Assembly (NCBI GenBank): GCA_021292105.1
Contig: CM037869.1
Span: 38,262,655-38,326,654, forward strand
Length of the DNA: 64,000 nucleotides
Direction: 5' to 3'
DNA from: Anadara kagoshimensis
Taxonomy: Eukaryota; Mollusca; Bivalvia; Arcoida; Arcidae
Shown here: positions 11,211 to 23,665 of the stretch, piece after piece
How the letters are laid out: each line of letters starts with the position of its first letter
Numbering within the stretch: the stretch's first letter is position 1
Notes under the pieces: model-generated
What the model was told of the DNA's origin: nothing
What the model saw: the letters and a program-made list of their open reading frames with translations, nothing else
Databases searched by the model: none
Position numbers and translations under genes: made by a program

Positions 11211-11995
11211 GGCAGGTTTGCTCCGTGGGAATCTCAGTCTTCTATACAATATAAATCGCTTCAGAAATCAACTTACGTTATATATCAATAATAAGCAATA
11301 AGTATCATGTTATATTTGATGTTAGACTTTCATTATATTTAGTCAGACAATTTTTCTTCATCGTGACCTTTTTAATATGTTCCAGACAAAATCGAAACCA
11401 CTACTAATTCTTCTAGATAAATGGATGATAAATAAGTGTACTTATGTGTATATAAATATACTCGTCTGTTATAGACATAGAATGACAAGCTGATCTGTCT
11501 GTCTGTGTCAGGAAATATTTTACAATATCTCTTTTGCTGCTGGAGATAATTAATCAATTGAGTAGCTGTAAGTGTAATTGTGTTGTAGTGTAAAAAGGTT
11601 CTGAAGAGCAACTAATACCTCGAGTGATTAAGGACACAAACTAAGCCTTACTGATGGCGTAATTAATACCTAACTGAAGGGCAGTTTTTTAACATTCAGA
11701 CTTTGGTCATTCTAACCTTGAAGCCAAATAGATCAAAAAATGCCTAGAGTGATTTGGACACAAAATAGGCTTCATTAATGGCTTAATTAATCTAGAACTG
11801 AAGGCAGTGTTTTAGAACAGATTCATCTAAACAATTACCAGTCCTACATTTTCTTCTGTGGTTGTATTACATATTAATTTACTTTAAAATCATTTGATGA
11901 ACTAAAGGTATCAAATTGAAGGCTTCTTTTTCGAAGGTAAAAAATATGTAAAAGAAAATGGGCTAAATTGTGATAATTAAAGACTATGTTGAATT

Positions 11996-12174
11996 TCAAA
12001 TACAAACATACCTGTCAGTGTTCAAATCGCAATCCCCAAAGGAAACTAAAACCATTAAAATGACAAATAAGTAAACAGTATGAACATTCAACACGAAATT
12101 GGGGCAGGATGGCCCAAGAGGATACGTACCTCTTTGTTTAGCTGGATACACCTGTCACGTTTGAAACGTTGATA
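11996..12174 (-). mobile_element. Family A copy, diverged
   Basis: Collinear with the 3'UTR (AAATACAAACATACC, GGATGGCCCAAGAGG, TGTTTAGCTGG) but with many substitutions, so probably old. Confidence 0.65.
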
Positions 12175-12280
12175 CATCTTTAAATCACCCCTCCACAGAC
12201 AAAATTAGAATTTCCATTCAGTATTAAACAAGCTAAAGGGTTTAAGAATTGTCCAAATTCGTTTACTATCATTATTGTAA

Positions 12281-12410
12281 TCAAAAACAAACATACTAAT
12301 CCATGTCCAAATCACAATCCAGAAGCAAAGTAAAAACTTTGGAACTGACAAGTTAGGTTAGACACGTGAACTTCAACCAGGGAAGTGAGGCCGGGTGCTC
12401 CGGAAAGAGC
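12281..12410 (-). mobile_element. Family A copy, strongly 5'-truncated
   Basis: Near-consensus from ATCAAAAACAAACATACTAA to GGGTGCTCCGGAAAG, where it stops abruptly. It keeps the family 3' end and lacks everything upstream. Confidence 0.85.
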
Positions 12411-12965
12411 AATACATCACATTATATTTCCTTAAATACAGAAAAAGGGATGTAAAGCAATTCTTTTCAAACAATAGGTACTAACAAAATCATTTCATTA
12501 GAAAGTAGCAATTTAAGATCTTTATTATCCACTATACTATCTGCAGATGGCACAAAAAGACCCATCAGAGAGTTGGTTTTTTTTATTGCTTTATCAAAAT
12601 ATCATAAGCAAACCATAACACGATGAATTTCAAATTTGTGACAGCAAAATCATTATAACTACAATTGCAAATTATGTTTCTACTTTATGAAGGGAGGTAA
12701 CTCTGAAAATATTTCAATATCAGGACATATATTACTTAAGTACATGATATCACCTACGATACACGTGTTACTGTTTTAAAATGTCATTCTTGAAACTGAA
12801 TTTTAAATTTGAAATGACAAACAACCTTAGGAAGAAGTTGTTTTTGTTAAAATTTATGTAATTTTTATTTCATTTATCAATTGAACTAAAAAAGAAATTA
12901 TATGATATATTTTATTGCACTTTGTTTTGATAATGTTATAAAGATGTTTTTTTTTGATATATTTA

Positions 12966-13218
12966 ATCCATAGTTCCATGTTCCTTTCCCCAACAATTTT
13001 TAACGTGGAGGGTATCTAGCTTAACCGTAGGTGTTTTCCTTTCCGGAGCACCCGACCTTAAATTTCCTCTTCTGGAAGTTGACGTGATTAACGTAATTTG
13101 ACAGTTTTATTTACTTTGCTTTTAGGATTGTTACTTGACCGTTACATTTCTATAAAACACAAAAAGAGCCAAAAAAAATGTGATTTGTACATGGACCAGT
13201 ATGTGTGTGTTCGATAAA
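12966..13218 (+). mobile_element. Family A copy with small insertion
   Basis: Runs from CATAGTTCCATGTTCCTTTC through TTTCCGGAGCACCCGAC to a diverged end CCAGTATGTGTGTGTTCGAT. About 40 extra bases lie before the final GATTTGTACATGG. Confidence 0.7.
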
Positions 13219-13756
13219 CTTTTTAAATTTTACAACAATGAATTGTACAATTTGTATAATTTTCAAAAATATTGAAAAATCAGTGCACCTGGTTACCTAG
13301 TTGCCTAATTGCTATTGTTAGAACGGGTAACATAATCTCTCAAATCAGCTTTTGCATATATTAAGAATATATAAATATATCGACTGAATACATAACATAT
13401 TATATTGACGATTATATATATATACACCTGTATATAGTAATCTACAGTATGCCAGTAGACAACCTTCAACTCCGTTTACCTAGATGTCTCCAGTTTCTGA
13501 TATATAAGAAACATACATCTGACGAACTAGAGTTCTTTTTGTCATCCTTTAAGAGAATGATGGAAATTTCCATTTGGAATAGTAGAGTAAGTTGAGCCTT
13601 AACAAATTGGTCATTTTTTTAAAAAAAATGTTTTGGACAAATTATCATTCTGACTATCGTAAACTATGATTTTAAACTGGCACTGACTAAGTGCCCGAAG
13701 GTGCTATGCAACAGGCATGGACTAGGTTATAAATTAACGCTAATTAATTAATACGC

Positions 13757-14110
13757 TATGGTACAGCTTGTTCCCATTACAGGGACTTTATACAACGAAG
13801 CAGGCTGCTTGCAAAAAAATTGTTGACTCAGGGATTTCGCAAGCCTAGACTTATCAATAAGCTTGATATCTCTGTGTCCAGGATTACCCTGGATATATTT
13901 GAAGTCCTATAGTTCCATGTTCCTTTCACACAATTTTGATTACATATGTGGCGAGTGTGGCTTGTTAAGCAGGAGGTGCTTACCCTTCTGGATCACCCGG
14001 TCTCACTTTCTTGGTGGAAGTTCACGTGTCTAACCTAACTTGTCAGTTCCAAAGTTTTTACTTTGCTTCTGGGTTGTGATTCGGACATGGATTAGTATGT
14101 TTGTTTTTGA
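13757..14110 (+). mobile_element. Family A copy with RT-tail remnant
   Basis: The coding part carries the HYRDF, LLTQGF and VSRI segments of the RT tail with an internal deletion near 13855. It then has the TTCCATGTTCC 3'UTR and a consensus end at ATTAGTATGTTTGTTTTTGA. Second longest copy in the window. Confidence 0.85.
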
Positions 14111-14361
14111 TTAAAAGTTAAAATACAACTAAAGTAACCCAAAGTGATATGAAACCTATCTTGAATATCTCAGAGTGATAATAGTGCCAAAATGACACTG
14201 ACTTAGAAACCCTTGAATGATATTTAACCCGAATTGCCTAGAGGACCCAAAATCTGTATTAAACTGGTATTGACTAGGACAGACAAATGTGATCTTAAAC
14301 TGGGTTATCCCAGGGTGATATATAACTGGAACTAACTAGGATATTATGAGATGATATTATA

Positions 14362-14545
14362 TACAGTCAAACCTGTCTATAAAGGCCACCCAAAGGAACC
14401 AGTAGAAATTACCTTTATGGGTAGGTGGCCTTTATATACAGATTCAAATAGTGTGAATTAAAAACAATTGTGATACAATTGTACTGGTCTGTATATGTAG
14501 GTGGCCCTTATATAGAGATGGTCTTTAAGGCAGGTTGGACTGTGT
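14362..14545. mobile_element. MITE-2 copy (TACAGT-type ends)
   Basis: Left TACAGTCAAACCTGTCTATA, right GGCAGGTTGGACTGT in inverted orientation. Interior CCTTTATGGGTAGGTGGCCT and CAATTGTACTGGTCTGTATA. The TA at the end resembles Tc1/mariner-type non-autonomous elements. Confidence 0.75.
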
Positions 14546-14621
14546 TGTTGATTGAGACACCACAGGGTGATACGAAACTAACATTGATCAGGGCATTACA
14601 AGGTGACATCAAACGATCGAT

Positions 14622-14800
14622 ATACAGTTAAACACGAATATAGCGAACACGCTTACAACAAACACGATAGTACATAGATAGTGCGAAGTCAAATATTAGA
14701 CCCAACCGCTCCTCTATATAAGTCTATATATAACAATATAACGAAATGGCTTTATAACGAAGTTTAAAATAGAGTCCCGAGGGCTTCGTTATAAACATGT
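14622..14800. mobile_element. Possible TACAGT-type DNA element
   Basis: TATACAGTTAAACACGAATA with ATAGCGAAC on the left, and TTCGTTATAAACATG on the right, similar in style to mariner-type ends. Only partial inverted complementarity is visible. Confidence 0.4.
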
Positions 14801-15315
14801 TTTTGTACATACACATCATGTTGTGTCCACAGTAGTACATTGCTGTTTTTGTTCCATCAGGCATATAAAACTATATTTTTTTTAATTTGTATATGACAAC
14901 CATGTCTTCTTCAATACACAAGGACTATTAAAAATGCTGACACCTATTACCCCTCGTAAAATGTGTACTCGTGAATGACCGGTAAAAGCTACCCTTGAAT
15001 GACTAGTTAAATCACAAAAGATGCGTATATGAATTTTTAAATATAAATAAAATATGAATATTTGTTAACGTATATTCAGAATTTACACGAATGTTTAAAA
15101 TTAAAGCTGTGCCAAATACATTGATGATATTTTGATATAAAGTGGAGCCTGAAGCAACAGATCTGAGATAGGTACCTACTGTACAAAAACGTTGTACTTT
15201 TTTATCTTCGCCAGGTAAACAGGCTTTGAATATACTAAACACAAATCAATAAGGACTTTCCTGTGTTAACAAATTAGTCGCAGTGTTTACAGAAAGTAAA
15301 ACTTAAGTTTAAACA

Positions 15316-15615
15316 ATGTTCTATGCGTTCAAATTCATCACCCCAGGGCAAAAAAACTTTAGAAACTAACAAATAAAGTTATACACGTGATCGTCCACCA
15401 TTTATGTGAATTCAGATGCTCCGGAAGGATGTGTACCTCTTGTTTAGCTAGCTACACCCATCATGTGCAAAACCAAAATTGAAAATGAAAGAAACATGGA
15501 ACTCTGGGACGTCAAAATATTGAACATAATTTTGCAATCATATACTTATCAATGGTATTGTAATAATGGTTATACAACTTTTAGAGGCCCTTAAAAAGCC
15601 TAAGCTTGCAATATT
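15316..15615 (-). mobile_element. Family A copy including part of RT tail
   Basis: Reverse-complement 3'UTR (GATGCTCCGGAAGGATG, TTGTTTAGCTAGCTACACCC, GAAACATGGAACTCTGGGAC), then TTTTAGAGGCCCTTAAAAAG, which corresponds to the KALKK part of the RT tail. The distal 3' end is degraded. Confidence 0.7.
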
Positions 15616-16403
15616 TCAAAATTTTTAATACTCAATGTTGGGGATATGCAGGCGAGCTGTCTTGTAATTCTAATAGCTTTTGTAAAAATCTCTTCAATTT
15701 CTCTCCTGTATCATTTGATTAGAATTCACTGTAGACAAACATGTCTATGTAGTGTAACATATTTAACTATAATACAGACAAAGAGGATGCATTACATTCT
15801 ACATAAGAATGTATTAACTATCAAAGTCTCCCGCAGATTAGTCGCTACCATTAATTTCCTGAAAATCACAAAACGATGAAATGATATACGTGAAATGATA
15901 TACGGCAACTTCTGTGTGAGACTTTTACTGTTGTGAATAATCCAGACATGAGTCATTACCTTTTTATGTTTTTATGTTTTTTATTTAAGATTACGTAACT
16001 ATGGTATATCTTAATACATAGATTTATTTTTTAAAATTTTGGTCTTGGGATTGGGTTTTCAATTTTTTGTACTTAGTTTTGGAATGAGTTGTTTTTAATT
16101 AAATTAGGAAAATCCACCAGTAATTGATTTTCTGAATTCATTTTCAAATGAGATTTAGATTTACTGCATGAACGTTATTCCGATTCCTTATGAAGAGGCT
16201 TAATTTGAACAAAAGAATCTCTTGGACATTAATTTGATTTCTAGTCTTAATTCCAAACTTGAATTTCTTATTAAACTTAATACTTGAACACTGATTTGAT
16301 ATCAAACTTCATTCCTACTTTGATTGTATAAATAAACTTAAAAATAAACCTTGTCTGTTGTCTCCTAGGACACTGCATTGAAATCAAATTTGGTTTTAAA
16401 ATT

Positions 16404-16407
<4 letters not shown>

Positions 16408-16434
<27 letters not shown>
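16408..16434. repeat. Poly(T) tract
   Basis: 27 consecutive T. No retroposed gene was recognised next to it. Confidence 0.9.
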
Positions 16435-16530
16435 GCATTTTTGAGCTTGCCATAGGTTTCTTATACTGTGTTGTTTTTAAAATGAAATCTTAATCTTTAG
16501 AGACATACCGTCAGTGATAAATCATTGATA

Positions 16531-16852
16531 AAAAAAAACATACTAATCCATGTCCGAATCACAATCCAGCAGCAAAGTAAAATCTTTGGAACTGACAAGT
16601 TAGGCTAGACACGTGAACTTCCACCTGGAAAGTGAGACTGGGTGCTCTGGAAGGGTAAGCACCTCCTGTTTAATCAAAATTGTGTGAAAGGAACATGTAA
16701 CTACGGTACGTCAAATATATCCAGGGCAATCCTGGACACAGAGACATCAAACTTATCAACAATATTGTGATGACGGCAATAACACTTTTTGAGGGTCTCG
16801 ATAAGCCTAGGCTTGCAATATTCCCGAGTCAACAATTTATTTGCAAACAACT
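16531..16852 (-). mobile_element. Family A copy including RT tail
   Basis: From AACATACTAATCCATGTCCG to the reverse complement of the TQG segment near 16850. A block of about 30 bp (TAGCTAGCTACACC...) is deleted after CACCTCCTGTTTA. Confidence 0.85.
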
Positions 16853-16911
16853 AATCCGAGATAAAGTAAACGTTTAATGCCAAAATTAAGTTCTACTAAT
16901 GCAACAGGCTC

Positions 16912-17170
16912 AGGGACCGGTTTCACATTCATTTCTTAGCTAAGATTTTCCCTAACTTCAATCCGGTAAAAGTTTAAATCTTGATAATTTTGTTCATCTT
17001 TAAGATATCCATGAATTTAAAGTGAAGATAACTTCTAGCTTAAAATATTTGTATATAGTTTAATAAAAATGTTTATTAGTTATTCTACAAATGGATTACT
17101 AAAATGTGTGAAATTTAAGTTTAAGTTAAAGGAAAATCTTAGTTAAGGAATGATTGTTAAACTGGCGCCA
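16912..17170. mobile_element. MITE-5 copy (long terminal inverted repeats)
   Basis: Left GGGACCGGTTTCACATTCAT and TTCTTAGCTAAGATTTTCC pair with right GGAAAATCTTAGTTAAGGAA and TGATTGTTAAACTGGCGCC. Arms ~40 bp, total ~259 bp, no coding capacity. Confidence 0.78.
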
Positions 17171-17794
17171 GGTTTTCCAATACACCATACAAGGGTTAGC
17201 AATTACACAGATTTACAAGTAAAAATAAGTTATATAATCCACAAAGTAATTTGGTTTCCTGGTTGATTAAAAGCTGAAATTTACGATGATTGCAAAAGCC
17301 TATAAATAAGGTTAGAATCGTTGAATAATTTTTCGCGTAATTGAATTCTTGAAAATGATTTGATCGTAATTCAGATAGTAACTATTTGTAATTTTTCACA
17401 AGCCATCTTTTTTCTGAAGTAGGCAATTCATTTTAAAGTCTTATTATCTTTAATTCTCTATAAACCCATGTCACAATTTAAGATGATTCAACATTTATTT
17501 TGTGTTGTTGCTTAAATATCAAAATGGGTTTCGATGTTTCGAATTTTGTGGATCTAAGAAAAAAATGTTCAAAACTACCAAAAATATAACTTATATGTTA
17601 AATAAGCGTTAGTTTATCAACAATTAAAAACCTGATCATCGTTTTCCAATGATTTTTTTATTTCCATTCAAAGACAAAACTATCAAACAAATGCATCTAA
17701 CGGATTATATTTTGGCATCTAAATAAATAATTTTTTTCTATTTCTTCGTCAAATGCTACTAAAACATAATCATTATCAGAATAAAATTCACATT

Positions 17795-17906
17795 TCCTCA
17801 CTTCCCTGGTGAAAGTCCATGTGGTTAACCTAATTTGTCATCTTCAAAATTTTTACTTTGCATTGGGATTGTTATTTGGACATGGATTGTGATGTTTATG
17901 TTTGTT
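17795..17906 (+). mobile_element. Family A copy, 5'-truncated
   Basis: Starts at CCTCACTTCCCTGGTG and ends GTTTATGTTTGTTTT. It lies head to head with the following - strand copy. Confidence 0.75.
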
Positions 17907-17924
17907 TTCTTCACTTAACCTCTT

Positions 17925-18095
17925 GTTAGCTTCATCCACCACGTATGTCATAGAAATTGAAAATGAATGGAACATGGAACAATGGGACGTCAAATATATC
18001 CAGGGCGATCCTGGACACAGAGACATCATACATATCAACGATATTGTGATGATGGCCATAAAAATTTTTGAGTGTCCTGATAAGCATATAAATAA
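17925..18095 (-). mobile_element. Family A copy lacking the 3' terminus
   Basis: Reverse complement from the GCTAGC region through GGAACATGGAACAATGGGAC and CAGGGCGATCCTGGACACAG to the RT-tail codons. Unlike most copies it lacks the terminal ~130 bp, replaced by the + copy next to it. Confidence 0.75.
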
Positions 18096-18099
18096 ATGA

Positions 18100-18282
18100 A
18101 ACGATAATTGGCAGTTTCGCAATCAGATTTGTATTATAGGAATCAGTTCCATTAATTTTTAGAGTTTCACAAATTGTATTATAGAACTTATGCCTTAGTT
18201 ATTTTCCATAACTGAAAAGTCTTTAGGGTCTAAACATTTTACAAAGGCCAAAAGTCTTCAGGGTCAAAACATTTTATCAAAG

Positions 18283-18356
<74 letters not shown>

Positions 18357-19100
18357 TATAAAAGTTGCAAAGATTGACCTCTAGGAATAATTGGGTTTCG
18401 AACTTAAGAAAGGTTTACACTATCAAAAACATTTATCAAAGATTAATTTACCCACTATATAAATTGAAAAATTGACCTGTAGGAATATTTTTTGTATATT
18501 TTACATGTAAATTGATACCATTCTTATAACTGAAATACTTTTAAAAAAAATTATCTTTACATTACTACTTTTTGGGGAGTAGCTAAATTAAACCCTTTTA
18601 ATATCAGGTATGCTTCAAGCATTTGTGTGAAAGAATTGCAGTAAAGAGGTATAATGGAATTCTACTTTGATCAATTTCTTAAAGTGGCTTTGATAAGATA
18701 TTTTGTTAAGTTTTTCATAGGAATAATCTGCAAATGTACCTTTAGATATTTGACATTTCTTTCATTTAACATCAGATAACACATTCATGGCAGTTGTAAC
18801 ATCCATTGTTTGACAGAATAAGACAAATAAGACAATTTTTTTTTAATTTATTTGCGAGTTTATGAAACACTGTTTGTAAAGTAGAATGGTGTTGGGTCTT
18901 TTCAATAGAACTATAACCACACAACTGGACATCATTTCATCAATACACTCAGTGCCAGCCCCAAACGTTCGGAATTTTATTATTAGTCCCTATTTGTTTA
19001 CCTTTTCAGTCATAAACATTTATTTTTTCGCATTGATAGTTCCATTGACTGCTGCTAAGTTTATTTCTTTCTGACGGCCTCAAACTGTTTTATGACAGTC
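18100..19100. other. No gene recognised
   Basis: AT-rich around the AT microsatellite. The 62-codon frame at 18886 shows only generic hydrophobicity. Confidence 0.5.
18287..18357. repeat. (AT)n microsatellite
   Basis: About 70 bp of uninterrupted AT dinucleotides; prone to slippage and assembly error. Confidence 0.95.
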
Positions 19101-19119
19101 ATGACTTTATTGTTGATGG

Positions 19120-19350
19120 GTATAAAATTGTCCCAGTATTCAAAATTATAAAAGATATATTTGACTCCTGTGTTCTTTTCATTCTCAAATACCACATACA
19201 GGTGTAGCTAGCTAGACAGGGATGCTTACCATTCCGGGTGGCTCTACTTACTCGGTGTATGTTTATGTGTGTATTTGTCGTTTTATCAAAGTTTTCACAT
19301 AGCTTTTGGGACTGTGATTTGAGCATGGACCGGTATGTTTGTGTTTGATT
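19120..19350 (+). mobile_element. Family A copy, variant subfamily (first of a pair)
   Basis: GTGTAGCTAGCTAGACAGGG, ATGCTTACCATTCCGGG, and the end CGGTATGTTTGTGTTTGATT. It shares several changes with the next copy, which suggests a duplicated pair. Confidence 0.7.
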
Positions 19351-19364
19351 TCATTAATACATTG

Positions 19365-19573
19365 AATCATAGTTCCATGTTCTATTCATTCTCAATTATC
19401 GCATATGACAGGTGTAGCTAGCTAGACAGGGGTGCTTACCATTCCGAGTTACCCTCCTTCACTTACCTGGTGTATGTTTATGTGTGTAACTTAATTTGCT
19501 ATTTTAGAAATTTTCACATAGCTTTTGGGATTGTGATTTGAACATGGAGCGGTATGTTTTTGTTTGATTTCAT
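19365..19573 (+). mobile_element. Family A copy, variant subfamily (second of a pair)
   Basis: Very close to the preceding copy: same GTGTAGCTAGCTAGACAGGG block, TTTTCACATAGCTTTTGGGA and end GTATGTTTTTGTTTGATTTC. The ~220-bp spacing fits a tandem duplication. Confidence 0.7.
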
Positions 19574-20032
19574 TTATAAATTGGATCCGGAACCAAGATC
19601 CAGTAAGCTAATGGTTGCTGGCAGTTTTTTGTTTCATTTAACTACTTGAATGCTGATACTTCAGTATCTAGAAATTAATTTGTTGTTACACGGCAAAACC
19701 CCACAATTTGTGGTTACATCTTGCATTGTATTTCCTCTGTTGTCAAGCTTATGTCTTTTCTTGTCAATTATAAGTAAGTGAATCACGGATAATTTCGATT
19801 TTAAAAGAGGAAATGAGTCAATTTTCTAACTGTACAATTAATTAACTTATTATAAAGATACCCGGATGACTCACAGACGTGTCCTTTTGATCTTTAGAAA
19901 TGCCATTATCACTGCCATTACATAACATCCAGACCGCGTCCGTCAGGTGAGATCTTTAATAATCCCATATCAAGCAGTCCAGGCTATATATATTTTTCCG
20001 GTCGATACTACTAGTTAATGACTCATACAGAG

Positions 20033-20242
20033 TACTGACCTGTCGAAAATTTAGCACCAAGGTAACGAAGGAGTTGACGCCCGTCTGTCAAGTGGCATAG
20101 ATATGGATATCCGGTAATTAGGAAGCTGTAGAGAGATAAATTGCAGCTGACGAAAAACAGCCGGGATAACGAGCAGCCAAAATGAGCTGCATTTCAGGAC
20201 CAATTCATTAGCTAAGTGTTAAACTGTGGACAGGTCTGTACT
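20033..20242. mobile_element. MITE-4 copy (GACCTGTCGAAA ends)
   Basis: Left GTACTGACCTGTCGAAAATT, right TGTTAAACTGTGGACAGGTC, inverted. Interior CAAGTGGCATAGATATGGAT and GAGCTGC-rich segment. Confidence 0.7.
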
Positions 20243-20428
20243 ATATTAAGGTTGCTATCTTTAATGTATTTTCTGAGATGGAGTTATTGATTTCAAATTC
20301 TTCATCGTCTGAATTAATCAGAAAATAATCTTCCTACGAGACATAACTGTCGTCTGCTACTTTTTTCAATTTTTCAAAATTTGTAAATAGCTATTCTTAA
20401 TGATGATACATGTACAATATGGATATAA

Positions 20429-20705
20429 AGGGACCAGAGCCCAGTTTCATAATCATTTCTTAGCTAAGATTTTCATTAACTCAAATTTTGGAAAATTTCA
20501 AACCTTTTTTAATTTGTTAATTTTCAAGATATTCAGGAATTTAGGGTGTTTTGTTAATTTTCAAGATATTCAGATATTTAAGGTGTCATTTTTTAAAATC
20601 ACTTCTAGATTAAAACATTTGCATTTAGTTTTGACAAAAATATTCCTCAGTAGTTCCAAAAATAGATAACAAAATTTTACTAAATTTAAGTTAAAGAAAA
20701 TCAGG
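20429..20705. mobile_element. MITE-5 copy, right arm truncated
   Basis: GGACCAGAGCCCAGTTTCAT and TTCTTAGCTAAGATTTTCAT on the left; right arm ends after TTTAAGTTAAAGAAAATCAG. The next copy follows directly. Confidence 0.7.
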
Positions 20706-20960
20706 GCCAGGACCCAGTTTCACAATCATTTCTTTACTAAGATTTCTTTTAACGTAAATCTGGTCAATTTTGGCAATCTGACGAAGTACAAGCATTTTCG
20801 AAAAAAAAACTAAATACAAATATTATAAGCTTGAATTTACCTTCAAAATAACAAAGTAAGTTCCGAATATCATAATTACCCAAATTATTAAGGTATCAAA
20901 CTACCCAGATTTAAGTCAAGGGAAATCGTAGTAAAGGAATGATTGTAAAACCGGGACCTA
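20706..20960. mobile_element. MITE-5 copy, tandem to the previous one
   Basis: GGACCCAGTTTCACAATCAT left, GGAATGATTGTAAAACCGGG right. Arms diverged but clearly inverted. Confidence 0.72.
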
Positions 20961-21411
20961 TATTAAAAGTTATTCCTGAATGAAATACAATGGGGTTGAC
21001 CTCTGTACCACGTGATCACCATCACTCAACGGTTCTGTGGGTCGTTTTGCAAAACGTTTAACTCGAATTGTCGGTAAAAAGTGGATTTAAGTCGGAGAAA
21101 AAATTCCGCAAAAACGATAGGGGTATAATTGCGGACCCCATTGCCAACGGGATTTTTAAACAACGTTATTGTGGTGATTTCCGAAGTCAACGATTTCCAA
21201 AACGTAAAACGGGATATCGATCACGAGGAACACTGTCAAAACTCATTGCTAGGAAATTGAGAATATTTGGCGTTACTCTGCGTCCTTGGGGTCGGCAACA
21301 ATGTGTGAAACTGCATCCCTATTCTGATGCCAATGGCATTTTACCCAAATTAACCAATCATTCAAGTGTCAATGTTTATTTCGTTTGTATTCGTAAAGTA
21401 AATATTATTCT

Positions 21412-21622
21412 GACGTCATTAAGTTTCATGTTCCTTTCATTCTCGATAACAGATCTAGACGTGACTGATGTAACAAGCTAACCAGTAGGTGCTTACCCTT
21501 CCTGGAAACCTGGAAACCCCGGAGGAAGTCCCCGTGTTAAACTTCATTTGCCTATTTTTAAATTTTTACATTACTTAAGGGATTATGCTTTTAATATGGA
21601 CCGGTCTGTTTCTGTTTGATGA
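21412..21622 (+). mobile_element. Family A copy, diverged
   Basis: Begins TGACGTCATTAAGTTTCATG, passes GTGCTTACCCTTCC, and ends CCGGTCTGTTTCTGTTTGAT. It overlaps the 3' end of a 137-codon open frame that is therefore partly repeat. Confidence 0.65.
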
Positions 21623-21709
21623 AAGGTATAATTTGTATCATTTTCAAAAAATGGTTGAAAACACGGTGTACTGAATACCCTCATCACTAACGTAAAGCAA
21701 TTTGATGAC

Positions 21710-21755
21710 ATTGCTTTGTGATTTGAACATAGATCGGTGTGTTTGTTTTTGATTT
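21710..21755 (+). mobile_element. Family A terminal fragment
   Basis: Only the last ~45 bp: TTGTGATTTGAACATAGATC then GGTGTGTTTGTTTTTGATTT. Confidence 0.5.
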
Positions 21756-22278
21756 GAACTCGTCGACACTTTATTGACTTGACATAGACGTTTGATAATA
21801 AAATCTGTTATAAGTAGTTGTCGTCTGCTAATCTTTTGTATTTTTATTGTAGAGACATATAATCCTACATATCATGTGACATAAGTTGTCATAACAACCG
21901 TCTGCTGCTACTGAAGCAAAACGATCTGGTTTTTATTTTCGTAGAAAAGAAATCTTTAGAAAACGAAATTAGAAATGCAATATTTAAAAAGTGGAGCAAT
22001 TGCTGATATATGCCCCAGTCAAAATTTAATTTCTTTTATTATTGAGGCTATCAGTTCTCGGGTGGTAAAAATATTGAATCCGTATGATACCATGGCAAAT
22101 CGGCACACGAACTTTAAGCCTGCCTGAGTATTATTCGGTCATACCTGAAAGCGGCGAGACTGTCAAATATCGTAAGCCGATTGAACCTAGGAAAAATAAA
22201 GGTTTATGAAATGAAATTAAAAGAAATGGACAGCTACAAGTAATCTATATGGAAGTAGCTCGCTACTCTGACTATGAT

Positions 22279-22572
22279 TATGAAGGCCCTCAAAAAGTTT
22301 TTTGGCCTTCATCACAGTATTGTTGAAAGGTTTGATGTCTCGGTGTCCAGGATTGCCCTGGATATATGTGACGTTCAATGTTCCTTTCACACAATTTTGA
22401 TTACACACTCGGCGGGTGTAGCTAGCTAAACAGGAGGTGCTTACCCTTCCGGAGCACCCGGCCTTACTTCCCTGGTAGAAATTCACGTGTTTAATCTAAC
22501 TTGTCAGTTTCAAAGTTTTTACTTTGCTTCTGGATTGTGATTTGGAAATGGATAAGTGTGTTTTTTTTATTT
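22279..22572 (+). mobile_element. Family A copy with RT-tail remnant
   Basis: Starts with codons of the KALKKF segment (GGCCCTCAAAAAGTTTTT), then the CAGGATTGCCCTGGATATAT block and a near-consensus 3'UTR to AAGTGTGTTTTTTTTATT. Confidence 0.85.
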
Positions 22573-22890
22573 TCAGAGTGTGATGCAATGAATATTGTGT
22601 ATTAATGTTTTTTTTTTAATCTTTGAATACAAGCCATTGACACATATCAAATTTTCATTACCATTATACATAAAGTTTTTTAACTAAATTTACTATGTAT
22701 TCATTTCTGAAATATACGATTGTTAAAAAACGCGCTTAAATATCAAAGGTTAATTTCAACATTCACATAACTAGTCATAAATTTAAAAAAAAAATATCAT
22801 ACTAATTCTTCCAACGTGAAGAAAATCTATATGACATATCAAATTTGGTGTGTTGTACATGTTTACTGCTGTTTGCCTTTCGGATCGATT

Positions 22891-23202
22891 ACCACTGTGG
22901 TAGGTCAGTTAATAGAGTGCTCACTCCGAAAGTGGGTTTGACCCAAGACTTGAAAGTGGGTAGTGACTTCATTCGCCAAGCACTCGGCATTTACGAAATG
23001 AAGGTCGCTGTTTTTTAATGGGAACTTAAAATAAACGATGTCTCATGTTGCGGTAAGCGTGGAACGATAAAGAACCTTGTTGTATAATGTCATCAGCGCA
23101 ACGTACAGGCAACATGTCTGAACCTTCGCTTATAGCTGGCTACGTCTGGATATAAGTAAAATATTCTTGACTGGGACGTTAAACACCATTGTTCAACTTG
23201 CA
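22891..23202 (+). mobile_element. SINE-1 copy with deleted B box
   Basis: GGTAGGTCAGTTAATAGAGT, then GTGGGTTTGACCCAAGACTT (B-box segment lost), CTTCGCTTATAGCTGGC and tail ACTGGGACGTTAAACACCAT. Confidence 0.85.
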
Positions 23203-23280
23203 TAACAAATTTGGTGCCGTGTACATGTTTACTGGCGTTGGTCTTTTGGATTGATTAAATGATTCACTATTTCAATTGGA

Positions 23281-23665
23281 GGCCACGCCGCGATGGCCTA
23301 ATAGATTAGACGTCAGTCTACAAATCCAGGATCTCTCACCGCTGTGAGTTCGAGTCCCGCTCAGACCACATGTGGGAAAGTGAATTTTTTTGCTGTTGGC
23401 ATTTACTGGTTCACATGGTGTCAATATAATCTGACTGGAGGAGCTGAACGCTTGTCTGCGGCGTACTGACTCGGTGAGTTAGCACCTTAAAATCGCTGAG
23501 TGCGGGCTAATGCAAGGCAGACCATAAACACGCTCTCGCGCCTTATGCATATACGAACTTGTTCATAGATTAATCCACAGGTATTAATCAAATAGTTCTC
23601 GTTGCGAATATCTGAATAATTGCTGATGCGACATTAAGCAATTTTCAACAGCAACAACTACTTCA
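23281..23665 (+). mobile_element. SINE-2 copy (tRNA-headed)
   Basis: Head CGATGGCCTAATAGATTAGA and GTGAGTTCGAGTCCCGCTCA (A and B boxes). Body TTTACTGGTTCACATGG, TGTCTGCGGCGTACTGACTC, AGGCAGACCATAAACACGCT, AACTTGTTCATAGATTAATC. Tail TGCGACATTAAGCAATTTTC. A different family from SINE-1. Confidence 0.88.

Noticed and set aside
21068..21481. 137-codon open frame on the + strand, longest with a basic N-terminal part
   Set aside because: No recognisable domain, no homologue I can name, and its last ~25 codons run into a family A repeat. Codon use looks random; kept out as a gene.
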